Below, in pieces: positions 11,801 through 26,500 of a DNA stretch of 64,000 nt. A model generated the notes under the pieces. That model was not told where the DNA came from. It saw only the letters and a program-made list of their open reading frames with translations, and did not search any database. The stretch is from Paratinospora sagittata. Lineage: Eukaryota > Streptophyta > Magnoliopsida > Ranunculales > Menispermaceae. Positions within the stretch are counted from its first letter, which is position 1. Each line of letters opens with the position of its first letter. A program made the position numbers and the translations under genes. The stretch lies in the NCBI GenBank assembly GCA_035771175.1, contig JAYMFD010001445.1, forward strand, positions 1 to 64,000. The letters run 5' to 3'.

Positions 11801-14800
11801 CAATATTTGACATTTAGGGTTCAAAAATTCATCGGGATATTGGAACGGAGTTCCATCTATTCTGGGGGGTTGTTTGAAGGATATTGGGACTCGCTCAAAG
11901 AGTTGGTGGACAAAGCAATCCGGTGGATTGGTCCCGATTGCCTCAAACACATTTTTTAAGTAAATTTAGTTCATTTAAACCAAAATTTTAGATTTGGGGG
12001 TCAAAAATTAATCGGGATATTGAAACGGAGTTCCATCTATTCTGGGGGTTACTTGAAGGATATTGGGACTCGCTCAAAGAGTTGGTAGAGAAAGCAATCC
12101 GGTGGATTGGTCGCGATTGCCTCAAACACTTTTTCTAAGTATATTTAGTTCATTTAAACCAAAATTTAGATTTGGGGGTCAAAAATTAACCGGGATATTG
12201 GAACGGAGTTCCATCTATTCCGGTGGTTCCTGGAAGGATATTGGGACTCGCTCAAAGAGTTGGTGGAGAAAGCAATCTGGTGGATTGGTCGCGATTGCCT
12301 CAAACACATTTTCTAAGTAAATTTAGTTCATTTAAAACAAAATTTGACATTTAGGGTTAAAAAATTCATCGGGATATGGGAACGGAGTTCCATCTATTCT
12401 GGGGGTTGTTTGAAGGATATTGGGACTCGCTAAAGGAGTTGGTGGACAAAGCAATCCGGTGGATTGGTCGCGATTGCCTCAAATACTTTTTCTAAGTATA
12501 TTTAGTTCATTTAAACCAAATATTTAGATTTATGGGTCAAAAATTCGCCGGGATATTGGAACGGAGTTCCATCTATTCCGGGGTTCGTAGAAGGATATTG
12601 GGACTCGCTCAAAGAGTTGGTGGAGAAAGCAATATGGTGGATTGGTCGCGATTGCCTCAAACACATTTTCTAAGTAAATTTAGTTCATTTAAACCAAAAT
12701 TTGAGATTTAGTGGTCAAAAATTCATTGGGATATTGGAACGGAGTTCCATCTATTCTGGGGGGTTGCTAGAAGGATATTGGGACTCGCTCAAAGAGTTGG
12801 TGGAGAAAGTAATCCGATGGATTGGTCGCGATTGCCTCAAACACATTTTCTAAGTAAATTTAGTTCATTTAAACGGTAATTTGAGATTTAATGGTCAAAA
12901 ATTCATCGGGATATTGAAACGGAGTTCCATCTATTCTGGGGGTTGCTTGAAGGATATTGGGACTCGCTCAAGGAGTTGGTAGAGAAAGCAATCCCGTGGA
13001 TTGGTCGCGATTGCCTCAATTACTTTTTCTAATTATATTCAGTTCATTTAAACCAAAATTTAGATTTAGGGGTCAAAAATTCACCGGGATATTGGAACGG
13101 AGGTCCATCTATTCCGTGGGTTCCTAAAAGGATATTGGGACTCGCTTAAAGAGTTGGTGGAGAAAGCAATCCGGTGGATTGATCGCGATTGCCTCAAACA
13201 CATTTTCTAAGTAAATTTAGTTCATTTAAACCAAAATTTGAGATTTAGGGGTTAAAAAATTCATCGGGATATTGGAACGGAGTTCCATCTATTCCGGGGG
13301 TTCCTAGAAGGATATTGAGACTCGCTCAAAGACTTGGTGGAGAAAGCAATCCGGTGGATTGGTCGCGATTGCCTCAACCACATTTTCTAAGTAAATTTAG
13401 TTCATTTAAACCAAAATTTGAGATTGAGGGGTCAAAAATTCATCGGAATATTGGAACGGAGTTCCATCTATTCTGGGGGTTGCTAGAAGGATATTAGGAC
13501 TCGCTAATAGAGTCGGTGGAGAAAGCAATACGGTGGATTGGTCGCGATTGCTTCAAACACATTTTCTAAGTAAATTTAGTTCATTTAAAACAAAATTTTA
13601 GATTTGGGGGTCAAAAATTTATCGGGATATTGAAACGGAGTTCCATCTATTCTGGGGGTTGCTTGAAGGATATTGGGACTCGCCCAAGTAGTTGGTAGAT
13701 AAAGCAATCCGGTGGATTGGTCGCGATTCCCTCAAACACTTTCTCTAAGTATATTTAGTTCATTTAAACCAAAATTTAGATTTGGGGGTCAAAAATTCAC
13801 CGGGATATTGGAACGGGGTTCCATCTATTCCGGAGGTTCCTAGAAGGATATTGGGACTCGCTCAAAGAGTTGGTGGAGAAAGCAATCTGGTGGATTGGTC
13901 GCGATTGCCTCAACCACATTTTCTAAGTAAATTTAGTTCATTTAAAACAATATTTGACATTTAGGGTTCAAAAATTCATCGGGATATTGGAACGGAGTTC
14001 CATCTATTCTGGGGGGTTGTTTGAAGGATATTGGGACTCGCTCAAAGAGTTGGTGGACAAAGCAATCCGGTGGATTGGTCCCGATTGCCTCAAACACATT
14101 TTTTAAGTAAATTTAGTTCATTTAAACCAAAATTTTAGATTTGGGGGTCAAAAATTAATCGGGATATTGAAACGGAGTTCCATCTATTCTGGGGGTTACT
14201 TGAAGGATATTGGGACTCGCTCAAAGAGTTGGTAGAGAAAGCAATCCGGTGGATTGGTCGCGATTGCCTCAAACACTTTTTCTAAGTATATTTAGTTCAT
14301 TTAAACCAAAATTTAGATTTGGGGGTCAAAAATTAACCGGGATATTGGAACGGAGTTCCATCTATTCCGGTGGTTCCTGGAAGGATATTGGGACTCGCTC
14401 AAAGAGTTGGTGGAGAAAGCAATCTGGTGGATTGGTCGCGATTGCCTCAAACACATTTTCTAAGTAAATTTAGTTCATTTAAAACAAAATTTGACATTTA
14501 GGGTTAAAAAATTTATCGGGATATGGGAACGGAGTTCCATCTATTCTGGGGGGTTGTTTGAAGGATATTGGGACTCGCTAAAGGAGTTGGTGGACAAAGC
14601 AATCCGGTGGATTGGTCGCGATTGCCTCAAATACTTTTTCTAAGTATATTTAGTTCATTTAAACCAAATATTTAGATTTATGGGTCAAAAATTCGCCGGG
14701 ATATTGGAACGGAGTTCCATCTATTCCGGGGTTCGTAGAAGGATATTGGGACTCGCTCAAAGAGTTGGTGGAGAAAGCAATATGGTGGATTGGTCGCGAT

Positions 14801-17800
14801 TGCCTCAAACACATTTTCTAAGTAAATTTAGTTCATTTAAACCAAAATTTGAGATTTAGTGGTCAAAAATTCATTGGGATATTGGAACGGAGTTCCATCT
14901 ATTCTGGGGGGTTGCTAGAAGGATATTGGGACTCGCTCAAAGAGTTGGTGGAGAAAGTAATCTGATGGATTGGTCGCGATTGCCTCAAACACATTTTCTA
15001 AGTAAATTTAGTTCATTTAAACGGTAATTTGAGATTTAATGGTCAAAAATTCATCGGGATATTGAAACGGAGTTCCATCTATTCTGGGGGTTGCTTGAAG
15101 GATATTGGGACTCGCTCAAGGAGTTGGTAGAGAAAGCAATCCCGTGGATTGGTCGCGATTGCCTCAATTACTTTTTCTAATTATATTCAGTTCATTTAAA
15201 CCAAAATTTAGATTTAGGGGTCAAAAATTCACCGGGATATTGGAACGGAGGTCCATCTATTCCGTGGGTTCCTAAAAGGATATTGGGACTTCGCTTAAAG
15301 AGTTGGTGGAGAAAGCAATCCGGTGGATTGATCGCGATTGCCTCAAACACATTTTCTAAGTAAATTTAGTTCATTTAAACCAAAATTTGAGATTTAGGGG
15401 TTAAAAAATTCATCGGGATATTGGAACGGAGTTCCATCTATTCCGGGGGTTCCTAGAAGGATATTGAGACTCGCTCAAAGACTTGGTGGAGAAAGCAATC
15501 CGGTGGATTGGTCGCGATTGCCTCAACCACATTTTCTAAGTAAATTTAGTTCATTTAAACCAAAATTTGAGATTGAGGGGTCAAAAATTCATCGGAATAT
15601 TGGAACGGAGTTCCATCTATTCTGGGGGTTGCTAGAAGGATATTAGGACTCGCTAATAGAGTTGGTGGAGAAAGCAATACGGTGGATTGGTCGCGATTGC
15701 TTCAAACACATTTTCTAAGTAAATTTAGTTCATTTAAAACAAAATTTTAGATTTGGGGGTCAAAAATTTATCGGGATATTGAAACGGAGTTCCATCTATT
15801 CTGGGGGTTGCTTGAAGGATATTGGGACTCGCCCAAGGAGTTGGTAGATAAAGCAATCCGGTGGATTGGTCGCGATTCCCTCAAACACTTTCTCTAAGTA
15901 TATTTAGTTCATTTAAACCAAAATTTAGATTTGGGGGTCAAAAATTCACCGGGATATTGGAACGGAGTTCCATCTATTCCGGGGGTTCCTAAAAGGATAT
16001 TGGGACTCGCTCAAAGAGTTGGTGGAGAAAGCAATATGGTGGATTGGTCGCGATTGCCTCAAACACATTTTCTAAGTAAATTTAGTTCATTTAAACCAAA
16101 ATTTGAGGTTGAGGGGTCAAAAATTCATCGGAATATTGGAACGGAGTTCCATCCATTCTCGGGGTTGCTAGAAGGATATTAGGACTCGCTTAAAGAGTTG
16201 TTGGAGAAAGCAATACGGTGGATTGGTCGCGATTCCTCAAACACATTTTCTAAGTAAATTTAGTTCATTTAAACCAAAATTTTAGATTTGGGGGTCAAAA
16301 ATTAATCGGGATATTGAAACGGTGTTCCATCTATTCTGGGGGTTGCTTGAAGGATATTGGGACTCGCTCAAAGAGTTGGTAGAGAAAGCAATGCGGTGGA
16401 TTGGTCGCGATTGCCTCAAACACTTTTTCTAAGTATATTTAGTTCATTTAAACCAAAATTTAGATTTGGGGGTCAAAAATTCACCGGGATATTGGAACGG
16501 AGTTCCATCTATTCCGGAGGTTCCTAGAATGATATTGGGACTCGCTCAAAGAGTTGGTGGAGAAAGCAATCTGGTGGATTGGTCGCGATTGCCTCAAACA
16601 CATTTTCTAAGTAAATTTAGTTCATTTAAAACAATATTTGACATTTAGGGTTCAAAAATTCATCGGGATATTGGAACGGAGTTCCATCTATTATGGAGGG
16701 TTGTTTGAAGGATATTGGGACTCGCTCAAAGAGTTGGTGGACAAAGCAATCCGGTAGATTGGTCGCGATTGCCTCAAACACATTTTCTAAGTTAATTTAG
16801 TTCATTTAAACCAAAATTTTAGATTTGGGGGTCAAAAATTAATCGGGATATTGAAACGGAGTTCCATCTATTCTGGGGGTTGCTTGCAGGATATTGGGAC
16901 TCGCTCAAAGAGTTGGTAGAGAAAGCAATGCGGTGGATTGGTCGCGATTGCCTCAAACACTTTTTCTAAGTATATTTAGTTCATTTGAACCAAAATTTAG
17001 ATTTGGAGGTCAAAAATTCACCGGGATATTGGAACGGAGTTCCATCTATTCCGGAGGTTCCTAGAAGGATATTGGGACTCGCTCAAAGAGTTGGTGGAGA
17101 AAGCAATCTGGTGGATTGGTCGCGATTGCCTCAACCACATTTTCTAAGTAAATTTAGTTCATTTAAAACAATATTTGACATTTAGGGTTCAAAAATTCAT
17201 CGGGATATTGGAACGGAGTTCCATCTATTCTGGGGGGTTGTTTGAAGGATATTGGGACTCGCTCAAAGAGTTGGTGGACAAAGCAATCCGGTGGATTGGT
17301 CCCGATTGCCTCAAACACATTTTTTAAGTAAATTTAGTTCATTTAAACCAAAATTTTAGATTTGGGGGTCAAAAATTAATCGGGATATTGAAACGGAGTT
17401 CCATCTATTCTGGGGGTTACTTGAAGGATATTGGGACTCGCTCAAAGAGTTGGTAGAGAAAGCAATCCGGTGGATTGGTCGCGATTGCCTCAAACACTTT
17501 TTCTAAGTATATTTAGTTCGTTTTAAACCAAAATTTAGATTTGGGGGTCAAAAATTAACCGGGATATTGGAACGGAGTTCCATCTATTCCGGTGGTTCCT
17601 GGAAGGATATTGGGACTCGCTCAAAGAGTTGGTGGAGAAAGCAATCTGGTGGATTGGTCGCGATTGCCTCAAACACATTTTCTAAGTAAATTTAGTTCAT
17701 TTAAAACAAAATTTGACATTTAGGGTTAAAAAATTCATCGGGATATGGGAACGGAGTTCCATCTATTCTGGGGGGTTGTTTGAAGGATATTGGGACTCGC

Positions 17801-20560
17801 TAAAGGAGTTGGTGGACAAAGCAATCCGGTGGATTGGTCGCGATTGCCTCAAATACTTTTTCTAAGTATATTTAGTTCATTTAAACCAAATATTTAGATT
17901 TATGGGTCAAAAATTCGCCGGGATATTGGAACGGAGTTCCATCTATTCCGGGGTTCGTAGAAGGATATTGGGACTCGCTCAAAGAGTTGGTGGAGAAAGC
18001 AATATGGTGGATTGGTCGCGATTGCCTCAAACACATTTTCTAAGTAAATTTAGTTCATTTAAACCAAAATTTGAGATTTAGTGGTCAAAAATTCATTGGG
18101 ATATTGGAACGGAGTTCCATCTATTCTGGGGGTTGCTAGAAGGATATTGGGACTCGCTCAAAGAGTTGGTGGAGAAAGTAATCCGATGGATTGGTCGCGA
18201 TTGCCTCAAACACATTTTCTAAGTAAATTTAGTTCATTTAAACGGTAATTTGAGATTTAATGGTCAAAAATTCATCGGGATATTGAAACGGAGTTCCATC
18301 TATTCTGGGGGTTGCTTGAAGGATATTGGGACTCGCTCAAGGAGTTGGTAGAGAAAGCAATCCCGTGGATTGGTCGCGATTGCCTCAATTACTTTTTCTA
18401 ATTATATTCAGTTCATTTAAACCAAAATTTAGATTTAGGGGTCAAAAATTCACCGGGATATTGGAACGGAGGTCCATCTATTCCGTGGGTTCCTAAAAGG
18501 ATATTGGGACTCGCTTAAAGAGTTGGTGGAGAAAGCAATCCGGTGGATTGATCGCGATTGCCTCAAACACATTTTCTAAGTAAATTTAGTTCATTTAAAC
18601 CAAAATTTGAGATTTAGGGGTTAAAAAATTCATCGGGATATTGGAACGGAGTTCCATCTATTCCGGGGGTTCCTAGAAGGATATTGAGACTCGCTCAAAG
18701 ACTTGGTGGAGAAAGCAATCCGGTGGATTGGTCGCGATTGCCTCAACCACATTTTCTAAGTAAATTTAGTTCATTTAAACCAAAATTTGAGATTGAGGGG
18801 TCAAAAATTCATCGGAATATTGGGAACGGAGTTCCATCTATTCTGGGGGTTGCTAGAAGGATATTAGGACTCGCTAATAGAGTTGGTGGAGAAAGCAATA
18901 CGGTGGATTGGTCGCGATTGCTTCAAACACATTTTCTAAGTAAATTTAGTTCATTTAAAACAAAATTTTAGATTTGGGGGTCAAAAATTTATCGGGATAT
19001 TGAAACGGAGTTCCATCTATTCTGGGGGTTGCTTGAAGGATATTGGGACTCGCCCAAGGAGTTGGTAGATAAAGCAATCCGGTGGATTGGTCGCGATTCC
19101 CTCAAACACTTTCTCTAAGTATATTTAGTTCATTTAAACCAAAATTTAGATTTGGGGGTCAAAAATTCACCGGATATTGGAACGGAGTTCCATCTATTCC
19201 GGGGGTTCCTAAAAGGATATTGGGACTCGCTCAAAGAGTTGGTGGAGAAAGCAATATGGTGGATTGGTCGCGATTGCCTCAAACACATTTTCTAAGTAAA
19301 TTTAGTTCATTTAAACCAAAATTTGAGGTTGAGGGGTCAAAAATTCATCGGAATATTGGAACGGAGTTCCATCCATTCTCGGGGTTGCTAGAAGGATATT
19401 AGGACTCGCTTAAAGAGTTGTTGGAGAAAGCAATACGGTGGATTGGTCGCGATTCCTCAAACACATTTTCTAAGTAAAATTAGTTCATTTAAACCAAAAT
19501 TTTAGCTTTGGGGGTCAAAAATTAATCGGGATATTGAAACGGAGTTCCATCTATTCTGGGGGTTGCTTGAAGGATATTGGGACTCGCTCAAAGAGTTGGT
19601 AGAGAAAGCAATGCGGTGGATTGGTCGCGATTGCCTCAAACACTTTTTCTAAGTATATTTAGTTCATTTAAACCAAAATTTAGATTTGGGGGTCAAAAAT
19701 TCACCGGGATATTGGAACGGAGTTCCATCTATTCCGGAGGTTCCTAGAATGATATTGGGACTCGCTCAAAGAGTTGGTGGAGGAAAGCAATCTGGTGGAT
19801 TGGTCGCGATTGCCTCAAACACATTTTCTAAGTAAATTTAGTTCATTTAAAACAATATTTGACATTTAGGGTTCAAAAATTCATCGGGATATTGGAACGG
19901 AGTTCCATCTATTCTGGAGGGTTGTTTGAAGGATATTGGGACTCGCTCAAAGAGTTGGTGGACAAAGCAATCCGGTGGATTGGTCGCGATTGCCTCAAAC
20001 ACATTTTCTAAGTAAATTTAGTTCATTTAAACCAAAATTTTAGATTTGGGGGGTCCAAAATTAATCGGGATATTGAAACGGAGTTCCATCTATTCTGGGG
20101 GTTGCTTGCAGGATATTGGGACTCGCTAAAAGAGTTGGTAGAGAAAGCAATGCGGTGGATTAGTCGCGATTGCCTCAAACACTTTTTCTAAGTATATTTA
20201 GTTCATTTAAACCAAAATTTAGATTTGGGGGTCAAAAATTCACCGGGATATTGGAACGGAGTTCCATCTATTCCGGTGGTTCCTAGAAGGATATTGGGAC
20301 TCGCTCAAAGAGTTGGTGGAGAAAGCAATCTGGTGGATTGGTCGCGATTGCCTCAACCACATTTTCTAAGTAAATTTAGTTCATTTAAAACAATATTTGA
20401 CATTTTAGGGTTCAAAAATTCATCGGGATATTGGAACGGAGTTCCATCTATTTTGGGGGGGTTGTTTGAAGGATATTGGGACTCGCTCAAAGAGTTGGTG
20501 GACAAAGCAATCCGGTGGATTGGTCCCGATTGCCTCAAACACATTTTTTAAGTAAATTTA
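8880..20560 (+). repeat. Satellite array: 18-monomer higher-order repeat (~3.22 kb), one copy shortened to 12
   Basis: The rare variant GGTCCCGATTGCC followed by ATTTTTTAAG occurs at 8711, 11930, 14077, 17298 and 20522. Spacings are 3,219, 2,147, 3,221 and 3,224 bp, that is 18, 12, 18 and 18 monomers. Other markers give the same periods, such as the CTGGGGGTTACTTGAAGG variant near 12.05, 14.2 and 17.4 kb. The 2,147-bp interval is best read as an 18-monomer unit that lost six monomers (about 1.07 kb). Copies are nearly identical by eye over kilobases, so amplification is recent compared with divergence between adjacent monomers. Confidence 0.88.
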
Positions 20561-23500
20561 GTTCATTTAAACCAAAATATTAGATTTGGGGGTCAAAAAT
20601 TAATCGGGATATTGAAACGGAGTTCCATCTATTCTGGGGGGGTTGCTTGAAGGATATTGGGACTCGCTCAAAGAGTTGGTAGAGAAAGCAATCTGGTGGA
20701 TTTGGTCGCGATTGCCTCAAACACTTTTTCTAAGTATATTTAGTTCATTTAAACCAAAATTTAGATTTGGGGGTCAAAAATTAACCGGGATATTGGAACG
20801 GAGTTCCATCTATTCCTGAGGTTCCTAGAAGGATATTGGGACTCGCTCAAAGAGTTGGTGGAGAAAGCAATATGGTGGATTGGTCGCGATTGCCTCAAAC
20901 ACATTTTCTAAGTAAATTTAGTTCATTTAAACCAAAATTTTAGATTTGGGGGTCAAGAATTAATCGGGATATTGAAACAGAGTTCCATCTATTCTGGGGG
21001 TTGCTTGAAGGATATTGGGACTCGCTCAAAGAGTTGGTAGAGAAAGCAATCCGGTGGATTGGTCGATATTGCCTCAAACACTTTTTCTAAGTATATTTAG
21101 TTCATTTAAACCAAAATTTAGATTTGGGGGTCAAAATTTAACCGGGCTATTGGAACGGAGTTCCATCTATTCCGGAGGTTCCTAGAAGGATATTGGGACT
21201 CGCTCAAAGAGTTGGTGGAGAAAGCAATCTGGTGGATTGGTCGCGATTTTCTCGAACACATTTTCTAAGTAAATTTAGTTCATTTAAAACAAAATTTGAC
21301 ATTTAGGGTTCAAAAATTCATCGGGATATTGGAACGGAGTTCCATCTATTCTGGGGGGTTGTATGAAGGATTTTGGGACTCGCTAAAGGAGTTGGTGGAC
21401 AAAGCAATCCGGTGGATTGGTCGCGATTGCCTCAAACACTTTTTCTAAGTATATTTAGTTCATTTAAACCAAATATTTAGATTTATGGGTCAAAAATTCA
21501 TCGGGATATTGGAACAGAGTTCCATCTATTCTGGGGGGGTTGCTAGAAGGATATTGGGACTCGCTCAAAGAGTTGGTGGAGAAAGCAATATGGTGCATTG
21601 GTCGCGATTGCCTGAAACACATTTCCTAAGTAAATTTAGTTCATTTAAACTAAGATTTGAGATTTAGTGGTCAAAAATTCATCGGGATATTGGAACGGAG
21701 TTCCATCTATTCTGGGGGGTTGCTAGAAGGATATTGGGACTCGCTCAAAGAGTTGGTGGAGAAACTAATCCGGTGGATTGGTCGCGATTGCCTCAAACAC
21801 ATTTTCTAAGTAAATTTAGTTCATTTAAACCAAAATTTGAGATTTAGGGGTTAAAAAATTCATCGGGATATTGGAACGGAGTTCCATCTATTCCGGGGGT
21901 TCCTAGAAGGATATTGAGACTCGCTCAAAGACTTGGTCGAGAAAGCAATCCGGTGGATTGGTCGCGATTGCCTCAACCACATTTTCTAAGTAAATTTAGT
22001 TCATTTAAACCAAAATTTGAGATTGAGGGGTCAAAAATTCATCGGAATATTGGAACGGAGTTCCATCTATTCTGGGGGTTGCTAGAAGGATATTGCGACT
22101 CGCTTAAAGAGTAGGTGGAGAAAGCAATCAGGTGGATTGGTCGCGATTGCCTAAAACACATTTTCAAAGTAAATTTAGTTTATTTAAACCAAAAATTTGA
22201 GATTTAGGGGTTAAAAAATTCATCGGGATATTGGAACGGAGTTCCATCTATTCCGGGGGTTCCTAGAAGGATATTGAGACTCGCTCAAAGACTTGGTGGA
22301 GAAAGCAATCCGGTGGATTGGTCGCGATTGCCTCAACTACATTTTCTAAGTAAATTTAGTTCATTTAAACCAAATTTTGAGATTGAGGGGTCAAAAATTG
22401 ATCGGAATATTGGAACGGAGTTCCATCTATTCTGGGGGTTGCTAGAAGGATATTAGGACTCGCTAATAGAGTTGGTGGAGAAAGCAATACGGTGGGATTG
22501 GTCGCGATTGCTTCAAACACATTTTCTAAGTAAATTTAACTCATTTAAACCAAAATTTTAGATTTGGGGGTCAAAAATTTATCGGGATATTGAAACGGAG
22601 TTCCATCTATTCTGGGGGTTGCTTGAAGGATATTGGGACTCGCCCAAGGAGTTGGTAGATAAAGCAATCCGGTGGATTGGTCACGATTGCCTCTAACACT
22701 TTCTCTAAGTATATTTAGTTCATTTATACCAAAATTTAGATTTGGGGGTCAAAAAATTCACCGGGATATTGGAACGGAGTTCCATCTATTCCGGAGGTTC
22801 CTAGAAGGATATTGGGACTCGCTCAAAGAGTTGGTGGAGAAAGCAATCTGGTGGATTGGTCGCGATTGCCTCGAACACATTTTCTAAGTAAATTTGGTTC
22901 ATTTAAAACAAAATTTGACATTTAGGGTTCAAAAATTCATCGGGATATTGGAACGGAGTTCCATCTATTCTGGGGGGTTGTTTGAAGGATATTGGGACTC
23001 GCTAAAGGAGTTGGTGGACAAAGCAATCCGGTGGATTGGTCGCGATTGCCTCAAACACATTTTCTAAGTAAATTTAGTTCATTTAAACCAAAATTTTTAG
23101 ATTTGGGGGTCAAAAATTAATCGGGATATTGAAACGGAGTTCCATCTATTTTGGGGGTTGCTTGAAGGATATTGGGACTCGCTCAAAGAGTTGGTAGAGA
23201 AAGCAATCCGGTGGATTGGTCGCGATTGCCTCAAACACTTTTTCTAAGTATATTTAGTTCATTTAAACCAAAATTTAGATTTGTGGGTCAAAAATTAACC
23301 GGGATATTGGAACGGAGTTCCATCTATTCCGGAGGTTCCTAGAAGGATATTGGGACTCGCTCAAAGAGTTGGTGGAGAAAGCAATCTGGTGGATTGGTCG
23401 CGATTGCCTCGAACACATTTTCTAAGTAAATTTGGTTCATTTAAAACAAAATTTGACATTTAGGGTTCAAAAATTCATCGGGATATTGGAACGGAGTTCC

Positions 23501-26500
23501 ATCTATTCTGGGGGGTTGTTTGAAGGATATTGGGACTCGCTAAAGGAGTTGGTGGACAAAGCAATCCGGTGGATTGGTCGCGATTGCCTCAAACACTTTT
23601 TCTAAGTATATTTAGTTCATTTAAACCAAATATTTAGATTTATGGGTCAAAAATTTCACCGGGATATTGGAACGGAGTTCCTTCTATTCCGGGGTTCGTA
23701 GAAAGATATTGGGACTCGCTCAAAGAGTTGGTGGAGAAAGCAATATGGTGGATTGGTCGCGATTGCCTCAATGGATTGGTCGCGATTGCCTCAAACACAT
23801 TTTCTAAGTAAATTTAGTTCATTTAGACCAAAATTTGAGATTTAGTGGTCAAAAATTCATCGGGATATTGGAACAGAGTTCCATCTATTCTGGGGGGTTG
23901 CTAGAAGGATATTGGGACTCGCTTAAAGAGTTGGTGGAGAAAGCAATATGGTGCATTGGTCGCGATTGTCTGAAACACATTTCCAAAGTAAATTTAGTTC
24001 ATTTAGACCAAAATTTGAGATTTAGTGGTAAAAAATTCATCGGGATATTGGAACGGAGTTCCATCTATTCTGGGGGGTTGCTAGAAGGATATTGGGACTC
24101 GCTCAAAGACTTGGTGGAGAAAGCAATCCAGTGGATTGGTCGCGATTGCCTCAAACACATTTTCTAAGTAAATTTAGTTCATTTAAACAAAAATTTGAGA
24201 TTTAATGGTCAAAAATTCATCGGGATATTGAAACGGAGTTCCATCTATTCTGGGGGTTGCTTGGAGGATATTGGGACTCGGTCAAGGAGTTGGTAGAGAA
24301 ATCCCGTGGATTGGTCGCGATTGCCCATTACTTTTTCTAATTATATTTAGTTCATTTAAACCAAAATTTTAGATTTGGGGGTCAAAAATTAATCGGGGTA
24401 TTGAAACGGAGTTCCATCTCTTCTGGGGGTTCCTAGGAGGATATTGGGACTCGCTCAAAGAGTTGGTGGAGAAAACAATCTGGTGGATTGGTAGCGATTG
24501 CCTCAAACACAAATTTTAAGTAAATTTAGTTCATTTAAACCAAAATTTGAGATTTAGAGGTCAAAAATTCATCGGGATATTGGAACGGCGTTCCATCTAT
24601 TCTGGGGGTTGCTAGAAGGATATTGGGACTCGCTTAAAGAGTAGGTGGCGAAAGTAATCAGGTGGATTGGTCGCGATTGCCTCAAACACATTTTCTAAGC
24701 AAATTTAGTTCATTTTAACTAAAATCTGAGATTTAGGGGTCAAAAATTTATCGGGATATTGGAACGGGAGTTCCATCTATTCCGAGGGTTCCTAGAAGGA
24801 TATTGAGACTCGCTCAAAGACTTGGTGGAGAAAGCAATCCGGTGGATTGGTCGCGATTGCCTCAAACACATTTTCTAAGTAAATTTAGTTCATTTAAACC
24901 AAAATTTGAGATTGAGGGGGTCAAAAATTCATCGGAATATTGGAACGGAGTTCCATCTATTCTGGGGGTTGCTAGAAGGATATAGGACTCGCTCATAGAG
25001 TTGGTGGAGAAAGCAATACGGTGGATTGGTCGCGATTGATTCAAACACATTTTCTAAGTAAATTTAGTCATTTAAACCAAAATTTTAGATTTTGGGGTCA
25101 AAAATTCATCGGGATAGTGAAACGGAGTTCCATCTATTCTGGGGTTGCTTGAAGGATATTGGGACTCGCTTAAGGAGTTGGTAGATAAAGCAATCCGGTG
25201 GATTGGTCGCGATTGCCTCAAACACTTTTTCTAAGTATATTTAGTTCATTTAAACTAAATTTAGATTTGGGGGCCAAAAATTCATCGGGATATTGGAACG
25301 GAGTTCCATCTATTCTGGTGTTCCTAAAAGGATATTGGACTCGCTCAAAGAGTTGGTAGAGAAAGCAATACGGTGGATTGGTCCGCGATTGCCTCAAACA
25401 CATTTTCTAAGTAAATTTAGTTCATTTTAACCAAAATTTGAGATTTAGGGGTCAAAAATTTATCGGGATATTGGAACGGAGTTCCATCTATTCCGGGGTT
25501 TCCTAGAAGGATATTGAGACTCGCTCAAAGACTTGTGGAGAAAGCAATCCGGTGATTGATCGCGATTGCCTCAAACACATTTTCTAAGTAAATTTAGTTC
25601 ATTTAAACCAAAATTAGAGTTTGAGGGGTCAAAAATTCATCGGAATATTGGAACGGAGTTCCATCTATTCTTGGGGTTGCTAGAAGGATATTAGGACTCG
25701 CACAAAGAGTTGGTAGAGAAAGCAATACGGTGGATTGGTCGCGATTGCCTCAAACCACATTTTCAAAGTAAATTTAGTTCATTTAAACCAAAATTTTAGA
25801 ATTTGGGGGTCAAAAATTCATCAGGATATTGAAACGGAGTTCCATCTATTCTGGGGGTTGCTTGAAGGATATTGGGACTTGATAAAGGAGTTGGTGGACA
25901 AAACAATCCGGTGATTGGTCGCGATTGCCTCAAACACTTTTTCTAAGTAAATTTAGTTCATTTAAACCAAAATTTTAGATTTGGGGTCAAAAATTAATCG
26001 GGATATTGAAACGGAGTTCCATCTATTCTGGGGGTTGCTTGAAGGATATTGGGACTCGCTCAAAGAGTTGGTAGAGAAAGCAATCCGTTGATTGGTCGCG
26101 ATTGCCTCAAACACTTTTTCTAAGTATATTTAGTTCATTTAAACCAAAATTAGATTTGGGGGTCAAAAATTAACCGGGATATTGGAACGGAGTTCCATCT
26201 ATTCCGGAGGTTCCTAGAAGGATATTGGGACTCGCTCAAGAGTTGGTGGAGAAAGCAATCTGGTGGATTGGTCGCGATTGCCTCAAACACATTTCTAAGT
26301 AAATTTAGTTCATTTAAACCAAAATTTTAGATTTGGGGGTCAAAAATTCATCAGAGGATATTGAAACGGAGTTCCATCTATTCTGGGGGTTGCTTGAAGG
26401 ATATTGGGACTGGCTCTCACAAGAGTTGGTGGAGAAAGCATTTGGTGGATTGGTCGCGATTGCCTCAAACACATTTTCTAAGTAAATTTAGTTCATTTAA

